Below, piece by piece: positions 17,638-25,769 of a stretch of DNA of 64,000 nt. This DNA is from Pseudomonas mediterranea CFBP 5447 (GTDB lineage: Bacteria > Pseudomonadota > Gammaproteobacteria > Pseudomonadales > Pseudomonadaceae). The stretch lies in contig NZ_KN322985.1 of the NCBI RefSeq assembly GCF_000774145.1, positions 147,910 to 211,909 on the forward strand, in the 5' to 3' direction. Position 1 is the first letter of the stretch. Each line of letters starts with the position of its first letter. Below the pieces are notes generated by a model. That model was not told where the DNA came from, made no database searches, and saw only the letters and a list, made by a program, of their open reading frames with translations. Both the position numbers and the translations under genes were made by a program.

Positions 17638-18276
17638 ATGACGGCGGCAAATTTTTCTAAAGACGAAATTTCATTGCGTGATTTTTTTTGTTTTCTGGCT
17701 CCGCAGATACGAACCATTATATTGATTTTCGTTGTGATAGTTGCCATAGGCCTTGGCTATGCGATTACCAGACCGACGTTGCACATGAGCATTGCGAACG
17801 TAGCGATAGGCGATAGCTTAAACATGGATTCTAGCGCTTCCAACCTACTCGAAAGTCCAGAAACGATGATGTATAAATACGCTCAACTCGCCACAATAGA
17901 CCCTATAAAGAAAACCAATATCGTTGAGGTCTCGACTGTTGCAGCGAATCGCGAAGAGTCAATTAAAAAACTTAAGCTCGCTATCAATGAGATAACCTCG
18001 ACGCAGAACCATCTCTATCAACAGCAAGAAATAAAATTTATTAAATACTTAGATTTGTTAGAAATGGCAGATACGAAAGAAATAAAAATCCTAAGCATGT
18101 TGCAAAATGCATCCCGCTCGTCAATGACCTATTCGTCAGAGATTACAACCACTGAGCTTCCTTACAGCGGTAACATGTATAAAATATTACTTGGCACCAC
18201 GCTCACCGCTCTTTTCGTAGCGTTGGTCATTGGCGCCATTAAAGAATGGATTAGGCGGTTAGGTGAAACAGCTTGA
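17638..18276 (+). CDS. short Wzz-like chain-length determinant protein, orphan
   Basis: This encodes 212 residues from the ATG at 17638, after GGAGAAAG. It has the Wzz layout in compact form: a cytoplasmic N-terminus with ISLRDFFCFLAPQ, membrane helix one (about 27-45), a periplasmic region with two helical stretches (about 90-150), then membrane helix two (about 180-200) and a basic tail. Full Wzz proteins are usually 300 or more residues, so this is a reduced form. It is AT-rich and the only plus-strand gene in the locus. The 297 bases upstream (17341-17637) hold no recognisable gene. Whether it functions beside the full-length wzz at 36203 is unknown. Confidence 0.65.
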   Translation: MTAANFSKDEISLRDFFCFLAPQIRTIILIFVVIVAIGLGYAITRPTLHMSIANVAIGDSLNMDSSASNLLESPETMMYKYAQLATIDPIKKTNIVEVSTVAANREESIKKLKLAINEITSTQNHLYQQQEIKFIKYLDLLEMADTKEIKILSMLQNASRSSMTYSSEITTTELPYSGNMYKILLGTTLTALFVALVIGAIKEWIRRLGETA

Positions 18277-18584
18277 TTAGATGTCCGGCGAAACATACAT
18301 AAGCCAATTTTTCGTTTTTTAGAGGCTACCTCCGTTGTCTGACGATCAGCGTCGCGCCTTTGCTGCGGTTAGTTCCCCCGGTCATCCAGCGTATGTCTCG
18401 CACCTCATCAACAGCCGCTCCGGGCTTATATTGCCACCGAAATGTAAGCGGCTGCCAAACCCACCTCGCGTAGGATCAGACCGACCCCGTCCTAATCCAT
18501 GTATTCGTCTCTCCTGACAAAAGACAGACAAATTGAACTTGGGCGGTATCAAATGTTTCCATGCGCTAGATACCACCCAGGATT
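18277..18584. other. gene-free junction with an inverted repeat
   Basis: These 308 bases separate the orphan wzz-like gene from the convergent aminotransferase gene. I see no convincing gene. GGGCGGTATC (18541-18550) and GATACCACCC (18569-18578) form an imperfect inverted repeat with an 18-base loop directly after the aminotransferase stop; it could act as a terminator stem. The GC-rich middle part differs from the AT-rich wzz-like gene and may be debris of an older insertion, but I cannot name it. Confidence 0.5.
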
Positions 18585-19763
18585 TCATTTTCCAGCGGCG
18601 TCGCGCATGACCATTGTCAAGACTTCGCAAGTCTTGGCTATTTCGGCGTCCGTCAGCGTAGGATGAACCAAGAACATCAGGCTTGTTTCTCCAAGTCGCG
18701 CTGCCACTGGCAAGCTCTCTTCGGGTCGCCAGGGCGTATTGTCGAAAGCCTTCTCCAGATAGACCTCTGAACATGAGCCCGAAAAGCAAGGAACGCCGCG
18801 AGCGCTGATCTCGTTAAGAATCCGGTCCCGATCCCACCCTTCTGCGAGTTGATCCGGCTCTACGAAGACATAACACTTATACGCCGCATGCACGCTGTCA
18901 CTGGGAGTCTCGGGAACACGCAAGCCATGCAAAGCCTTGGCACAATCCCAGATACGGCGAGCGTTAGCCACCCGCGACTGGTGCCATTGAGGCATCCGTT
19001 TCAGCTGAATCCTGCCAATTCCGCCTTGTACCTCCAGCATTCTCCAGTTGGTGCCAAAGCTCTCGTGCAGCCAACGGAATCCTGGGGCATGCTGCCGCTC
19101 GTACACGGCTTCCCAGCTCTTTCCATGATCCTTGAACGACCACATCCTGGCCCAAAGTTCACGATCATTCGTCGTAACCATGCCACCTTCACCGGCAGTA
19201 GTCATGATCTTGTCCTGACAGAACGACCAAGCACCAATATGGCCTATCGACCCGATCGCCCTGCCTTTGTATCGGGCACCATGCGCCTGTGCACAGTCCT
19301 CAATTACTCGGATCCCGTGCTCAGTCGCCAAGGCCATGATGGGGTCCATATCACAAGGCCATCCGGCAAGGTGAACGCAGATGATGGCTTTGGTACGAGG
19401 AGACAGGACTGCCTTGATGGTTGACGCATCAATATTCTGCGAATCCGCATTTACATCCGCAAACACAGGGATGGCACCGGCATTAACGATGCTTGAAACA
19501 GAGGCCAAAAAGGTTCGGGAAGTCACAATTACTTCATCACCAGCGCCAATACCCAGCGCCTGTAGGGCCAAGTCGAGCGCTACCGTACCATTGGCCACTG
19601 CGACCGCATAATCAGTCTCGGCCCAATCGGCAAACTCTCGCTCAAATTGGCGGCACTCCTCCCCGGTCCAATAATTTACCTTGTTGGACAGAATGATATC
19701 GCGAGCACAGTTTGCCTCTTCTTCAGAGAAAGATGGCCATGGAGAAAAGGGGGTATTCAACAT
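18585..19763 (-). CDS. PglE-like DegT/DnrJ/EryC1 aminotransferase
   Basis: This is a 392-residue PLP-dependent sugar aminotransferase. The internal-aldimine Lys185 is in SFCQDKIMTTAGEGGM, and the PLP-phosphate and ring contacts are visible as NGTVALDLALQALGI and VIEDCAQAHGA. With WbpM upstream in the pathway and a PglD-like acetyltransferase next door, the likely reaction is transfer of an amino group to C4 of the 4-keto-6-deoxy sugar, giving UDP-4-amino-4,6-dideoxy-GlcNAc. The gene ends the minus-strand series that starts at wbpA. It lies 80 bases from pglD. It is clearly different from the wbpE aminotransferase at 29679. Confidence 0.82.
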   Translation of the reverse strand: MLNTPFSPWPSFSEEEANCARDIILSNKVNYWTGEECRQFEREFADWAETDYAVAVANGTVALDLALQALGIGAGDEVIVTSRTFLASVSSIVNAGAIPVFADVNADSQNIDASTIKAVLSPRTKAIICVHLAGWPCDMDPIMALATEHGIRVIEDCAQAHGARYKGRAIGSIGHIGAWSFCQDKIMTTAGEGGMVTTNDRELWARMWSFKDHGKSWEAVYERQHAPGFRWLHESFGTNWRMLEVQGGIGRIQLKRMPQWHQSRVANARRIWDCAKALHGLRVPETPSDSVHAAYKCYVFVEPDQLAEGWDRDRILNEISARGVPCFSGSCSEVYLEKAFDNTPWRPEESLPVAARLGETSLMFLVHPTLTDAEIAKTCEVLTMVMRDAAGK

Positions 19764-19843
19764 TGAACTAATCCTGATTCATCAAACTGGCGAGAATGCA
19801 TATGGCTACAAAGTCTACCGTCGCATGGCCAAAATTGGTGGAA

Positions 19844-20464
19844 TTATTTTAGAACCCGCGCCGGAACGCCAACCACTGTCATACCTTCTGCCACATCTGC
19901 CACGACAGCAGCCCCGGCCCCCACTACCCCGGCGGCACCGATGGTCAGCATTTGCTTTACGCACGCGCCTATGCCTACCCAGCTGCGATCTCCTGCCACG
20001 ACCCCACCGGCGAGCCTGGCACCAGGGCTGATATGAACGAAATCACCTAGAACGCAGTCGTGATCGACACTACACCCTGTATTCAGAATCCCACCCAGCC
20101 CCACTCTGGCACCGGCATTGAGAACAGCTCCAGCAAATATCACGGTACCCGCCCCTACCGTCGCGTGGCAACTGACATAAGCGGAAGGATGGATCAGCGT
20201 CAGTAAAATAGCGCCACGCTGAGTGAGTGCAGCCTGCTTGGTCTGGCGAACAGCATTATTACCAATAGCTACAATTATCCCGTCAAACTCACGGACTCGC
20301 TCAAGCAACTGGTTGCAAGTTCCAATCACAGCCCAAACGCCAATGCTAGTGACGGAAGGCCATGCATCATCGAAGAAAGTAATATCCTCCCACCCGCAAT
20401 ATTCAGCAGTATCGGCGACCACTTTCCCATGCCCACTTGCACCAAGGATTGCAAGTTTTTTCAT
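19844..20464 (-). CDS. PglD/NeuD-like sugar O/N-acetyltransferase
   Basis: This is a 206-residue protein. The N-terminal Rossmann-like domain starts LAILGASGHGKVVADTAEY. From about residue 95 a left-handed beta-helix of hexapeptide repeats follows, with the probable catalytic base His135 in SVDHDCVLGDFVHISPGA. In PglD this fold acetylates the C4 amine using acetyl-CoA, giving UDP-di-N-acetylbacillosamine. Its start codon overlaps the pglC-like stop, so the two are translationally coupled. Sialic-acid NeuD is a relative, but no sialic acid genes are present here. Confidence 0.83.
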   Translation of the reverse strand: MKKLAILGASGHGKVVADTAEYCGWEDITFFDDAWPSVTSIGVWAVIGTCNQLLERVREFDGIIVAIGNNAVRQTKQAALTQRGAILLTLIHPSAYVSCHATVGAGTVIFAGAVLNAGARVGLGGILNTGCSVDHDCVLGDFVHISPGARLAGGVVAGDRSWVGIGACVKQMLTIGAAGVVGAGAAVVADVAEGMTVVGVPARVLK

Positions 20465-21054
20465 TACTTATTGCCCGTAAACTTTGACATAGTGGCCTCT
20501 CCACTAGCACTAATACCATCTTTCTTCATAACTTTCTTAACCGTCAACGCGATGATTTGCAGATCTAGCCAAAAAGAACGATTTTCCACATACCAGACAT
20601 CCAGTTCGAACTTCTCCGGCCAGCTTAAAGCGTTTCGCCCATTGATCTGTGCCCAACCGGTAACGCCTGGCCTTACCCTATGCCGAAGGTATTGTCGCTC
20701 GTTATAGAGCGGAAGATACTCCATCAACAGCGGTCTAGGTCCTACGAGGCTCATGTCGCCTTTAAGTACGTTCCACAGCTCCGGCAATTCGTCCAGACTG
20801 CTGGAACGTAGGAAACTACCGAACGGGGTCATACGCTGTGCATCGGGCAGCGGAGCATTATTGTGGTCGTAAGCATCACGCATGGTGCGGAACTTGATCA
20901 TCTCAAAAGGCTTACCCTCACGTCCGGGGCGAACCTGCCGGAATAACACGGGCCCTCCCAGCTTGTGCTTTATCAATATTGCCACGACTACTATAACCGG
21001 TGACAAAATGATCAAGCCCATAAAGGCTCCGGCAAAATCAACGACTCTCTTCAT
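20464..21054 (-). CDS. PglC-like initiating phosphoglycosyl transferase
   Basis: This is a 196-residue monotopic transferase. It has one N-terminal re-entrant hydrophobic helix (about 6-28), the basic stretch VRPGREGKPFEMIKFRTM and the Asp88-Glu89 catalytic dyad in SLDELPELWNV. GDMSLVGPRPLLMEYLPLY and RPGVTGWAQINGRN are family hallmarks. It should transfer phospho-diNAc-bacillosamine to undecaprenyl phosphate and so start each O-unit. It lacks the extra transmembrane domains of WbaP-type enzymes. It overlaps both neighbours by a few bases. Confidence 0.88.
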   Translation of the reverse strand: MKRVVDFAGAFMGLIILSPVIVVVAILIKHKLGGPVLFRQVRPGREGKPFEMIKFRTMRDAYDHNNAPLPDAQRMTPFGSFLRSSSLDELPELWNVLKGDMSLVGPRPLLMEYLPLYNERQYLRHRVRPGVTGWAQINGRNALSWPEKFELDVWYVENRSFWLDLQIIALTVKKVMKKDGISASGEATMSKFTGNK

Positions 21055-22277
21055 CTGCTGGTCTCACAAGCTTCATTCAAACAACGCGCCAAACTTCCTG
21101 CAAGCTTGTCGAAACCATGCTCGACTTCTACGTAGTGCCTTCCCGCATTCCCCATGGCCGCTCGCTCGGCGCTCGTCAGGCTCGACAACCTGGCGACCGC
21201 GTCGGCTAGCGCCTTGGGGTTGCCTGGCTCGACCGTAAATCCGGAACCAGAATCTTCGATGGGGTTGTTGCCCGCATCACAGCAGAACAGAACCGGACGC
21301 TGGCCAGCCATGAAGTCAAACAATTTGTTTGAACTGATTCCGTATTTGAACACTGGAGCGTTAATCAGGTTGAAAACAAACGCGTCCGCCTGCGCGGCCA
21401 ACGCCGGTATCTCGCGCTTGGGAACAGGGTCTTCAAAACTGACACGTTTGAGGCCCAGCTCTCCAGCCAAGGCAATCAATTCGGCCTTGCACGGGCCATT
21501 GCCAATAATCCGTAGCTGGACATGCGACATTTCGGGATTTTCTTCGATGATATGTTGCGCACGTAGAACATTATCCAATCCATTGGCTGGACCATGAGCC
21601 CCGAAATACATAAGCGTGAACTCATCTCCGGCCACCTTATCCTCTGGACGAGGAAAATCCTGGAGATCGACGCCGTTCGGAATCCAGGCGATCTTCTGCG
21701 CATCAATGCCCATAGGCACTATGTATTCATGCGCCTTGGGCAGCAGCACAACAATCCGCTTCGCGCGCTTATAAAGCCACTTCTCCAAAACACGAAGCGT
21801 CCGAGCGATCATGCTGCTGCGTTCTAACCGCCCCATATCGATCAGCGTTTCCGGCCACAGATCCCGCACTTCGAAAACGAAAGGCACTCTATATCGCCAC
21901 GCAAGCACCGCCCCAGCGGCTGCCGCAAACGGATGAACACTCGAGCCAATGATGACGTCGGGCTTCTTCAATGCAGTAAGCTTACCGGGCTTAACAACCT
22001 GCCAGGTGTACTCCAGCATATTACGCATACGCGCAGTACCATTCCCCTCATACTCCGATGTTTTCAACCACAGGAAGGGAACGCCGTCATATTGATCAAG
22101 CCTGGCGGACTCCGAAACCGCAAGACGTTGCCGACCAGACTGGTGCTCTACACTGGCCGCGACAATCGAAGCCTTCCAACCATGCGCAGGCAAATTTTTC
22201 GCCAACTGGTAATGACGAGTACCGCCAGCCCCTCCTGGCTCCTGCGCGTAGTGGTTGAGGATCCAGACGTTCTTCAT
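21051..22277 (-). CDS. family 4 glycosyltransferase, WbpJ position
   Basis: This 408-residue GT-B glycosyltransferase has the N-terminal WILNHYAQEPGGAGGTRHYQ, the inter-domain stretch IPNGVDLQDFPRP and a nucleotide-sugar site in VFKYGISSNKLFDFMAGQRPV. It resembles WbuB-type enzymes, which add a second sugar to the lipid-linked primer at the cytoplasmic membrane face. Length and position match wbpJ of the P. aeruginosa O5 cluster. Its acceptor here would be bacillosamine rather than FucNAc, so its specificity may have changed. ATGA overlaps link it to both neighbours. Confidence 0.85.
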   Translation of the reverse strand: MKNVWILNHYAQEPGGAGGTRHYQLAKNLPAHGWKASIVAASVEHQSGRQRLAVSESARLDQYDGVPFLWLKTSEYEGNGTARMRNMLEYTWQVVKPGKLTALKKPDVIIGSSVHPFAAAAGAVLAWRYRVPFVFEVRDLWPETLIDMGRLERSSMIARTLRVLEKWLYKRAKRIVVLLPKAHEYIVPMGIDAQKIAWIPNGVDLQDFPRPEDKVAGDEFTLMYFGAHGPANGLDNVLRAQHIIEENPEMSHVQLRIIGNGPCKAELIALAGELGLKRVSFEDPVPKREIPALAAQADAFVFNLINAPVFKYGISSNKLFDFMAGQRPVLFCCDAGNNPIEDSGSGFTVEPGNPKALADAVARLSSLTSAERAAMGNAGRHYVEVEHGFDKLAGSLARCLNEACETSR

Positions 22278-23365
22278 TCAGCGAGGTCCTCGACAAGGCG
22301 GCATATGATCAGCTCGGCCGCGTTGCCTTGACCATATGGCTGCACTGTCTCACCTTTGCTACCCAAGGCTTGACGAACGGCTGTCGCCACTTCTTGCGAA
22401 GACTTCGGCGAAACCAATCGATTCCATCCAGCTTCGACCAATTCAACCCACTCGGTTTCATCTCGTAACGTGACACATGGAACGCCGTAAAAGAATGCCT
22501 CTTTCTGCACGCCCCCCGAATCAGTGGCGATGAGCGCGGCGTGCTTCTCAAGCTGTACCATATCCAGATAACCGACTGGATCAATAAGGTGCAGGTTCTC
22601 TGGCATATCATCCAGTTGCCCGCGCTTCTGCAGAACCGCTCTCGTCCGCGGATGCACGGGCCATACGATCGGCAAATCGGTAGACAAGTCGCGGAAGGCC
22701 TCGACAATCGCGGTAAGTCGTGAAGGGTCATCGGTGTTCTCAGCGCGATGAACTGTTGCAAGTACAAAGTCAGCTTCCTTGAGGCCAAGCTTGGCCATTA
22801 CGCGCCCGCTGGAGTCAACACGCCCGCCATGGAATTTTGCGACGTCGTACATGACGTCTCCGACGGGAATGATACTGGCGGCCCCCACGCCCTCTTCTTT
22901 CAGATGCTTCGCAGCGGTTGCAGTTGGAGTAAACATCCAACGTGAAACCCTGTCGGTCAGAATCCGATTTACTTCCTCAGGCATCGCCATGTTAAAAGAG
23001 CGCAGTCCTGCTTCAACATGGGCAACCGGTATATGCAATTTGACCGCAGCTAATGCACCAGCCAACGTGGAGTTAGTATCGCCATATACCAATACTACGT
23101 CAGGGCGCTCTTGCAATAGAACCTTCTCTACTTCAATCAACATCCTGCCGGTCATGTCGCCATGGCCGCCACCGTGGATATCCAACTGATAAGCTGGCGT
23201 TTTCATGCCTAACTCATCGAAGAAAACATCGGACATATTCGAATCGAAATGCTGTCCTGTATGAACAACGACCTCCTGGACCGCTGGCAAAGTGGAAATG
23301 AAGTGGGACACAACACTCGCCTTAATAAACTGAGGACGAGCCCCCAAAACTGTTAAGATCTTCAT
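22274..23365 (-). CDS. wbpI: WbpI-like UDP-sugar 2-epimerase
   Basis: This is a 363-residue non-hydrolysing 2-epimerase of the WecB fold. Motifs include VLGARPQFIKASVVS, VHTGQHFDSNMSDVFFDELG, VYGDTNSTLAGALAAVKLH, HVEAGLRSFNMAMPEEVNR and TDSGGVQKEAFFYGVPCVTL. The full wbpA-B-D-E set is present, and HGGGHGDMTGRML is WbpI-like. The likely substrate is therefore UDP-2,3-diacetamido-glucuronic acid, turned into the manno epimer. WecB activity on UDP-GlcNAc is the alternative, but there is no separate ManNAcA dehydrogenase. Confidence 0.85.
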   Translation of the reverse strand: MKILTVLGARPQFIKASVVSHFISTLPAVQEVVVHTGQHFDSNMSDVFFDELGMKTPAYQLDIHGGGHGDMTGRMLIEVEKVLLQERPDVVLVYGDTNSTLAGALAAVKLHIPVAHVEAGLRSFNMAMPEEVNRILTDRVSRWMFTPTATAAKHLKEEGVGAASIIPVGDVMYDVAKFHGGRVDSSGRVMAKLGLKEADFVLATVHRAENTDDPSRLTAIVEAFRDLSTDLPIVWPVHPRTRAVLQKRGQLDDMPENLHLIDPVGYLDMVQLEKHAALIATDSGGVQKEAFFYGVPCVTLRDETEWVELVEAGWNRLVSPKSSQEVATAVRQALGSKGETVQPYGQGNAAELIICRLVEDLAE

Positions 23366-24480
23366 TTTTTTACCTTTTTCGAAAGTTGTTCATAACAAGC
23401 CAAAAGTTTTTTTGACTCGATATCCCAATTGTACTGTACGCTTACTGCTTTCCGACCATTCTCACCAAGAAGACGTGCGCGCTCTGGGTCTTTGGCCAAA
23501 GCATCAATGGCATGCGCAATTGAGCGCGGATCCATTGGATCAACCAATATGCCACAATTACTGCCATCTATTATCTGACGCCATAGAGGAAAGTCCGACG
23601 CAATTACAGGTATCCCCGCAGACATATACTCGAACATTTTATTAGGCTGGGCATCAATGTGATTGGGTAACGGATGAAAGGTTACCAGACCAGCCAAAGA
23701 TCGAGACAGAACATCTCTTACATGCGATCGCTCGAGCTGGCCTAGCTGATTAACGGAAGCCCAACCTTCGAGTTCCTGCACCCGTTGTTCGACATGAGAC
23801 TCGCTGAAGCGCCCAACCAGATTGAGACGCACGCCCTCTGAAACGTGGCTGAAGGCATCAACGACTTGTGAGATACCACGAATATTTGCGATACCACCCA
23901 CATAACATACTTCTTTTTTCTTCTCTTCCCAAGAAACAGCTGCGTCCAACTCGCCAATCATTGGGAAGTTATTTATATCGATACTAGCCGAATTGATACG
24001 TAAAAATTTATCGCGAATAAAAGGCGTCGCCGCAAAGATAAAATCCAAATTACGACACGCAAAGCGCTCATACACAAAAAAAGCAACAGATATACACCTC
24101 ATAAGAAACGGGTGCAAATAAGGCTTACTTAAAAGTTGCTTAGGAACATCCTCATGAGAATCAAAAACGACAACCTTCCCTGCCTTTTTTAATTTCACAC
24201 CCACTGGAAGCAACTCTGGGTCATGAAACTGATATATATCCGCATCAAGCGACAGTGCTTTAGTAAAAACATCACCCGTAATTTTGAATATCCGTTGCAA
24301 CCTGCCTTTAGGCTTACCGACATCCAATATCTGGATCCCGTTTACCTGCTCATCACCTTTACCATCTGCAACGATCAACGTGACATCATAACCAGCACTT
24401 GCAAGCGTACGACATTCTTTTTGAAAAATTCGAATATCGTATCGAGAATGCACCGACGTCAAGTGAACTACTTTCATCAT
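23362..24480 (-). CDS. family 4 glycosyltransferase, WbpH position
   Basis: This is a 372-residue GT-B enzyme. It opens with VVHLTSVHSRYDIRIFQKEC, has QFHDPELLPVGVKL and VVFDSHEDVPKQLL in the first domain, and an activated-sugar site in DAQPNKMFEYMSAGIPVIAS followed by GSNCGILVDPMDPRSIAHAI. Place and length correspond to wbpH of the O5 cluster. With the WbpJ-position enzyme it gives two transferases after priming, enough for a trisaccharide unit. The gene is AT-richer than the flanking housekeeping genes. Confidence 0.85.
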   Translation of the reverse strand: MMKVVHLTSVHSRYDIRIFQKECRTLASAGYDVTLIVADGKGDEQVNGIQILDVGKPKGRLQRIFKITGDVFTKALSLDADIYQFHDPELLPVGVKLKKAGKVVVFDSHEDVPKQLLSKPYLHPFLMRCISVAFFVYERFACRNLDFIFAATPFIRDKFLRINSASIDINNFPMIGELDAAVSWEEKKKEVCYVGGIANIRGISQVVDAFSHVSEGVRLNLVGRFSESHVEQRVQELEGWASVNQLGQLERSHVRDVLSRSLAGLVTFHPLPNHIDAQPNKMFEYMSAGIPVIASDFPLWRQIIDGSNCGILVDPMDPRSIAHAIDALAKDPERARLLGENGRKAVSVQYNWDIESKKLLACYEQLSKKVKK

Positions 24481-24499
24481 ATAAACCTATGCAAATGGC

Positions 24500-25633
24500 T
24501 CAGGAATAGATTCGAAGCTTTCTACCCATCAGCTTCTGGAGCAATCCTTGCGCACGTTTGGCAAAACGTTGCAAACCATCCCAGTTTTTGAAGTCGGAGT
24601 AGTCGTGTATTGGCACATTCATCAGCTCGTCGAATTGAGACCGCGAGATCCTGATCTTCTTGCAGAAGTATTCGATATCGGCTTCTAACTCCTCAGGGTC
24701 GTAGAGTGGCTCAGCAAGCTTTATCAGAGCAGTTTCACGAGTCAATTGACCTGATAAAATCATACTGGAGTAATGAATTTTTCGTTTATCGTAGCCAAAC
24801 CTGGTTGGTAGATAATAATTTTGGAAGAGCTTAGTAAAAATAGATTCGCCATGTTTACGAGCGTAGGAGCGATATCCTATTGTATCTCGCAAATAAACTT
24901 CCGCCTCGGCCTTATTATAATTCATATAATTCAACGGCCGAACAGTCCGCATTCCCTTCACGAAGGGATACCAAAAATAATATTCAAAAAAGCTAATGGT
25001 CTTGTAATCATTCAACGCGCGCTCTCCATAAGTTTTATGTATTGCGCGCAAATTAATAGCATCCATAGCGCTACCGTGCCATGTTTCTGGGAAAACCGCC
25101 TCGGTCGCCAGATTTCCGCCGCTAAGAATATATTTAATATTATTCTTAACTGCAAAATGATACATACTTGAAAAGAAGGCATGATCTTGAGGTACATCCT
25201 GATTCGCGACAGCTGCACGCATGTACGCTAACTGCAGATCCCGAACCTCTTCCCAGTTCATAACATGGGTATGCAAATCATAACCGCAATATTTTATTAT
25301 CTTTTCGATATTACTAACCGCGAGCTCGCTATTCCATCCAGCATCGACATGTACTACAAGCGGACGCAAGCCATAGTCTTTGACTTTAAGAGCCAAATAG
25401 GAGCTATCAACACCACCACTCAAGCCAATAATACAATCATACTCTTTACCGGCACCGTCTTTTTTTATCTGCGCAACGATATTCTCAAGCCGTTGAGCGC
25501 CCGAACCGTCGGAAAATAGCTGCTGACTCTGAACCTCATCAAACTTACGACAGTGATTGCAAACGCCATGATCATCAAAGACGATCTGGGAGTCTGACGT
25601 ATCCATTACACACCGGGAGCATACTTGAGTCAC
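24500..25633 (-). CDS. wbpG: WbpG, N-acetyl sugar amidotransferase
   Basis: The GTG at 25633, with GAGGTG just before it, gives 377 residues; a TTG at 25645 is less likely. The N-terminus has two Cys pairs (VCSRCVMDTS and VCNHCRKF) that suggest a zinc site. The ATP-pyrophosphatase loop GLSGGVDSSYLALKV follows at about 70-85. WbpG adenylates the 3-acetamido group and, with ammonia from HisH2/HisF2, turns it into acetamidino, giving ManNAc(3NAm)A. The adjacent hisF2 and hisH2 genes support this strongly. Confidence 0.9.
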   Translation of the reverse strand: MTQVCSRCVMDTSDSQIVFDDHGVCNHCRKFDEVQSQQLFSDGSGAQRLENIVAQIKKDGAGKEYDCIIGLSGGVDSSYLALKVKDYGLRPLVVHVDAGWNSELAVSNIEKIIKYCGYDLHTHVMNWEEVRDLQLAYMRAAVANQDVPQDHAFFSSMYHFAVKNNIKYILSGGNLATEAVFPETWHGSAMDAINLRAIHKTYGERALNDYKTISFFEYYFWYPFVKGMRTVRPLNYMNYNKAEAEVYLRDTIGYRSYARKHGESIFTKLFQNYYLPTRFGYDKRKIHYSSMILSGQLTRETALIKLAEPLYDPEELEADIEYFCKKIRISRSQFDELMNVPIHDYSDFKNWDGLQRFAKRAQGLLQKLMGRKLRIYS

Positions 25634-25769
25634 TGCACACCTCAATAGAATTCATTAATCACGGAGATCGCTTAATCGAAAGTGACCCGATAATATGATG
25701 CTTCAAGAATCTTCTCAAACGCTACGCACCAAAAGCGCCACTAAAAAACCAATACTAACAAAATATATT

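Noticed and set aside
18335..18517. A 60-codon plus-strand frame after the wzz-like gene
   Set aside because: It has no recognisable family, no ribosome site and lies in the junction patch; no transposase motif can be supported.
22274..23365. WecB making UDP-ManNAc
   Set aside because: The surrounding wbpA-B-D-E set and the WbpI-like HGGGHGDMTGRML stretch favour the diacetamido-uronic acid 2-epimerase; WecB is kept only as an alternative.
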